From positions 1,179,917-1,243,916 of the forward strand of contig NW_022098091.1 in assembly GCF_002288925.2 (NCBI RefSeq): a stretch of 64,000 nt of DNA, written 5' to 3'. Positions 59,967-64,000 of the stretch are shown here, one piece after another. Numbering within the stretch: the stretch's first letter is position 1; each line of letters opens with the position of its first letter. This DNA is from Delphinapterus leucas (Eukaryota > Chordata > Mammalia > Artiodactyla > Monodontidae). The notes below the pieces were generated by a model. The model was not told the origin of the DNA. It did not search any database and saw only the letters and a program-made list of their open reading frames with translations. Position numbers and translations under genes: made by a program.

Positions 59967-60750
59967 CTAGAGAGGCAGGAGAGTGGGAAATTAACAAAAG
60001 CATCTCCATCCATTTCTGGTTACCTTATTCTCATGTAGGGCTGCACACACATCCTCTCACTGATCTTCACCGAGGAGGTAGGTCATATAGTCTTATGGGT
60101 CCTCAGTTCATGGATAAGGATATTAGTTAAGAGGGCATAAGTGTTTTAGCTAAGCTTTAAGCATTCCACACATATCTATAGTTAGTGGAAAAGTGCTCCT
60201 TCCTCTCTACTACACTGTCTCCTTGAATGTTAACTTTCAGAAGAACAGCAGTAAATCATTCTCTGATTCTTATGCTTCTCTGGGCACTTGAGGAGAAGTC
60301 AAAAGTAAAGCATCTGGGGTAGCTGATGTATTCAAACCATATCAACCCTGGTTTGTACTTTTTTCCCATTTTTAAAATAGGGAAAAGAATCCTTGCATTT
60401 CTAAATCACGAGAATAGGTGAACAGACTTTGAAAATAAAGGTAAAAATAAGATCTAGTTCATTATTTAGATATCTAGTCCATGAAAACTCCCCCTACCCA
60501 GAGGAGCTTCAACCATAACCAGATATAAACAACACTCTCACACGCAAGAAACAGACACTTTCCCCAGCAGGTTCAGATTAAAGCAAGAACAGTTGCTGCT
60601 GCTGCTGGAACTTTTATTTTTAAAGCTTTGAAAAGTTTCTGCTGATAAGAACTCTGAGGAGGGAGGCATATCTGTCGTTATTATTAATCTTGTTCCCTTG
60701 CATCTCCCTACCAGAATTTTAAATAAAATTCATTAAAACCTAAAGGTGTT

Positions 60751-60976
60751 GGGCTTCCCTGGTGGCGCAGTGGTTGAGAGTCCGCCTGCTGATGCAGCGG
60801 ATGGGGGTTCGTGCCTCGGTCCGGGAGGGTCCCATGTGCCGCGGAGTGGCTGGGCCCGTGGGTCATGGCCGCTGGGCCTGTGCGTCCGGAGCCTGTGCTC
60901 CATGACGGGAGAGGCCACAGCAGTGAGAGGCCCGTATACCGCAAAAAAACAACAACAACAACAACAACAACAACAA
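60751..60976 (+). mobile_element. CHR SINE with (AAC)n tail
   Basis: GGGCTTCCCTGGTGGCGCAG head. The tail has mutated to an AAC triplet repeat at 60947-60976. Flanked by ACCTAAAGGTG duplications. Confidence 0.93.
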
Positions 60977-61049
60977 AAACACCTAAAGGTGCCCACAATA
61001 GCAAAGAGAGGGGTTTTGTTTCAAAATATCTATTGAGTGTGCCATGTAT

Positions 61050-61367
61050 TAAAAAAAATTTTTTTTGGCTGTGTTGAGTCTTTGTTGCTGTGTGAGGGCT
61101 TCCTCTAGTTGCGGCGAGTGGGGGCTACTCTTCATTGTGGTGCTTGGGCTTCTCATTGTGGTGGCTTCTCTTGTTGTGGAGCACGGGCTGTAGGCGCACG
61201 GGCTCAGTAGTTGTGGCTCACGGGCTCTAGAACGCAGGCTCAGTAGTTGTGGTGCACAGGCTTTGCTGCTCTGCGGCATGTGGGGTCTTCCCAGACCAGG
61301 GATTGAACCCGTGTCCCCTGCATTGGCAGGCGGATTCTTAACCACTGCACCACCAGGGAAGTCCCCC
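61050..61367 (-). mobile_element. Long-form CHR SINE
   Basis: TTTTTTTTGGCTGTGTTGAG through CACCACCAGGGAAGTCCC, flanked by CCATGTA duplications. Confidence 0.92.
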
Positions 61368-61629
61368 ATGTACTGTTCTAATATTTTTACATGCATTAGC
61401 TGATCATTTAATCCTCAAAACAACCCAAGGGGTAGGCACTGTAAGAATTATTATTTCATTCCAAGTAGAAGCATTTGGCCAGGTGGAATGAGACTATACA
61501 GTCCATGGCTCAGCTTAGGCACAAGGATTCTATCTTACCAGTTTACTTTTGAATTTCTATCTCAGCCTACTTCTGAAAGAGAGGAAGGAATAAGAGAGAC
61601 AAAAGCAACACACTAGTTTCTTGATTTCA

Positions 61630-61795
61630 GCACTGGGCTGCCGTCCTGTGCATTGCAGGGTGTTTGGCAGCATCCCCCAAACTCCACCCACTAGATGCCA
61701 GCAGCACCTCCAGTCATGACAATCAAAAATGTCTCCAGACTTTGCCAAATATTCCCTGCGGGGCAAAATCACCCCCAGTTGAGAAATACTGGGTT
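61630..61795 (+). mobile_element. MER5A relic
   Basis: GCATTGCAGGGTGTTTGGCA, ACTAGATGCCAGCAGCACC and GGGGCAAAATCACCCCCAGT, a clearer copy than the one in the CDC42SE1 3' UTR. Confidence 0.88.
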
Positions 61796-63519
61796 CCAGA
61801 AAGGTGAAAATCTACTCTGGCTTCTTCAATCAGGGAAGATTTGCTAGATAGAAGAGTTTAGAAAAGTGGGAAAGGTGTTCAGAGGAATAAAACATAACAA
61901 GGAACAGTTTATCAAGTAATGTAACTTTAGGAAAAAAGAGAACCTAGAATCATCTTCCTTGTATTGGCTGTTACCCACTCCCCTCACTTGCCCAGAAAGC
62001 CAAAGCCAGAAAGGGACAATTTTAGAAGACTTCTGGTGGCATAAATTGTCCTATCTCGTAACTAGAAAGGTTTTTATTTTTAAACCACCCTCTTCTCCAT
62101 CTCCTACTCCCATCCCTAGAGACAAGGACAAAAGACAGAGGTTATCTGTCAAGGTTTTGGGCAAAGGGCCTCTGGGGAAAGTCTGCCCTTGGGTTCTCCC
62201 CTGTGCCCATTTCTCTAAGCCTATTTCAAGAGGGTGGCAGCCAAGACCCATTCATACTGAACAGCATGGGAGTGGGAAGATTCTTTTCAATATTAAACTC
62301 TTTGCCAACACAATATGAGAATTCTGTACCCAAGACCCAAGGCCTATATTAACTCCTCTGACTTGCAATTCGTCCTCCTGATACCAGAGAAGGCCCCTCT
62401 GTTTCCTAGATACCAAGAACTGCCCAGATGGCTGTGGACCAAAGTGGCAACAAAGCACTTGAGATAAGTGGCTGCTGAGATAACTTGATCAGTGAAGCAG
62501 TAAGGGAGGGCACCATGTTCTCTAGAGAGGGAACTATACAAACATGAGAGGCCATATGGCCCTGACTCTGGAGAATAAAGGGAAGAGGAACAGAGAAAAG
62601 GCAGAGCAAGGGGGAGAGGCCTATTGCTGGGCTTGAAGAGGCCCTCGGAGAATCTTTCCAAAACTCATGTTAGTGCTGTTTTATTCCAAGTGGCAGCCGA
62701 ATCAGGATCAGTCAGATCTCCAGCACCAAGAGAAGATTAAGCAGAAAAGCAGAAAGTAGGGACCAAATGCAACTTCATGGCTCTGAGGGGAGGAGAAATG
62801 ACCCCCAGAGGAAGGTGAATGACTAACCCCTTGTGCTCAGTCAAGCTCAGACAGCAAACCAAAGGAGCTAACACAAAAGGAATACTCTGGGACTTTCAGC
62901 CAATCTTGGAACAGGAACAACCAAGGGAGGTGGTGGCATTCCTTTCCCCTGTCAGCACCCACCACTACCCCACCATGACTGGTCCATTCGCCACCCACAA
63001 TACATGATGTGCACATTCCCAGCGCTGTCCTTTGCACTATTTGTTCTTCTCTGTCTGAAATCAGCAGAACTGCCATTTGAAAAGACCACAGGCTGGAGCT
63101 GAATCTCAGCTGTGTTTCTTGTTGTGGGACTTTGGCCTCTCTAAGCCTCTTTTTCCTCATATAAAAATAAGGAGACTACTGTAAGCAATTTCATGAAGTT
63201 GTTATGAGGATTAAATGAGATCGCACACAAGAGCCTACTCTGTAGTAGTACAGATGAGCTCCCTTCCGTCTTCTCCTTTCTCTAGCCCTTGCTGTCCAGT
63301 CAAGCCCAACCGCAAGCCCCTTCTCTCTGTGAAGCCTTCCCTGCACCCGGGCCACAGCAGTCCCTTCCCCTGCACTTCCAGCTTCTGGCACTTGGGATTC
63401 TCATACAGAACTTAACTACTACCTTAAGGAACTCGCTATCTTTTCAAAGGCATGTATCACAAATCCTTAACGTAGCATACAAGTTAGGTGACTATATACT
63501 TTGTTGTTCAAACCAGTAC

Positions 63520-63730
63520 ACTTTTTTTTTTCTTTTTGTGGTAAGCGGGCCTCTCACTGTTGTGGCCTCTCCCGTTGCGGAGCACAGGCTCCGGACGCAC
63601 AGGCTCAGCGGCCATGGTTCACGGGCCTAGCCGCTCCGCAGCATGTGGGATCTTCCCGGACCGGGGCACAAACCCGTGTCCCCTGCATCGGCAGGCGGAC
63701 TCTCAACCATTGCGCCACCTGGGAAGCCCA
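63520..63730 (-). mobile_element. CHR SINE with long target-site duplication
   Basis: Poly-T, GGGCCTCTCACTGTTGTGGC, GGAAGCCC. Flanked by AAACCAGTACACTTTT on both sides. Confidence 0.95.
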
Positions 63731-64000
63731 AACCAGTACACTTTTGAGAATGAAAAGGGGTGCAATTAATGATTATGTCTCAATAAACTGACTGTCCTAG
63801 GCAAGTCGGGTATATGGATGCCTAACTTACAAGGTACCATTCTCCTCTTTGTTTAGGAAAAACATGTTAACTCTTATCCCCCACCCCATCCCCCACTAGC
63901 TGAAAGCACAAGCCTCAGTTTTCTGACCATCAGAGGAAGAGTTCCGGGCAAATATAGCTATACTTAGAGCATGAGGAAACCTGAGCTGCCAATGGAAGAA

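Larger units (their letters stand above)
59967..64000 (-). other. PRUNE1: PRUNE1 intron 1 (partial)
   Basis: Three SINEs (60751-60976, 61050-61367, 63520-63730), a MER5A (61630-61795) and a MIR-like element (about 63080-63240). No exon 1 and no CpG island within the window. Confidence 0.7.

Overview
This is mammalian nuclear DNA, most likely from a cetacean. It carries more than 20 copies of the tRNA-derived CHR-type SINE (heads such as CTTCCCTGGTGGCGCAGTGG, tRNA-like B box GGTTCG), many with target-site duplications I could read. It also has L1, L2, MIR, MER5A and Tigger relics, and I saw no ruminant BovB/Bov-tA. Six protein-coding genes could be read exon by exon. Their order matches human 1q21.3 in reverse: GABPB2 - MLLT11 - CDC42SE1 - MENT (C1orf56) - BNIPL - PRUNE1. 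Comparisons with human proteins are from memory; no database was searched.

Layout. 1-19.1 kb: GABPB2 (minus), exons for residues 1-304; the C-terminal exons lie off the left edge. About 19.1 kb: the GABPB2 promoter with ETS and YY1-type motifs, and on the plus strand an unrecognised 51-codon ORF. 20.8-25.9 kb: MLLT11 (minus), with a complete 90-residue CDS in one exon. 26.4-34.4 kb: CDC42SE1 (plus), a complete 79-residue CDS in three coding exons, a CpG-rich promoter and a spliced 3' UTR. 35.1-37.0 kb: MENT (minus), whose main coding exon shows an apparent pair of compensating frameshifts relative to human. 37.1-44.5 kb: BNIPL (minus), a complete 356-residue CDS in ten exons. 45.1-64 kb: PRUNE1 (minus), exons for residues 14-453; exon 1 lies off the right edge.

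The genes are neighbours by ancestry and not an operon. GABPB2 is the ankyrin beta subunit of the ETS factor GABP. MLLT11 is a small cofactor. CDC42SE1 binds CDC42. MENT is a secreted or poorly known protein. BNIPL is a BCH-domain apoptosis/GTPase scaffold. PRUNE1 is a DHH-family exopolyphosphatase. PRUNE1, BNIPL and MENT run head-to-tail on one strand with only a few hundred bases between them. CDC42SE1 converges on MENT, and its promoter faces away from MLLT11.

Most of the remaining sequence is introns filled with retroposons. The best leads are the plus-strand ORF at the GABPB2 promoter, the re-framed MENT segment, a perfect 18/1/18 palindrome in MLLT11 intron 1, a G-quadruplex-prone repeat beside a CDC42SE1 splice donor, and a five-event nested transposon block in PRUNE1 intron 7. 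I found no undescribed multi-gene system.
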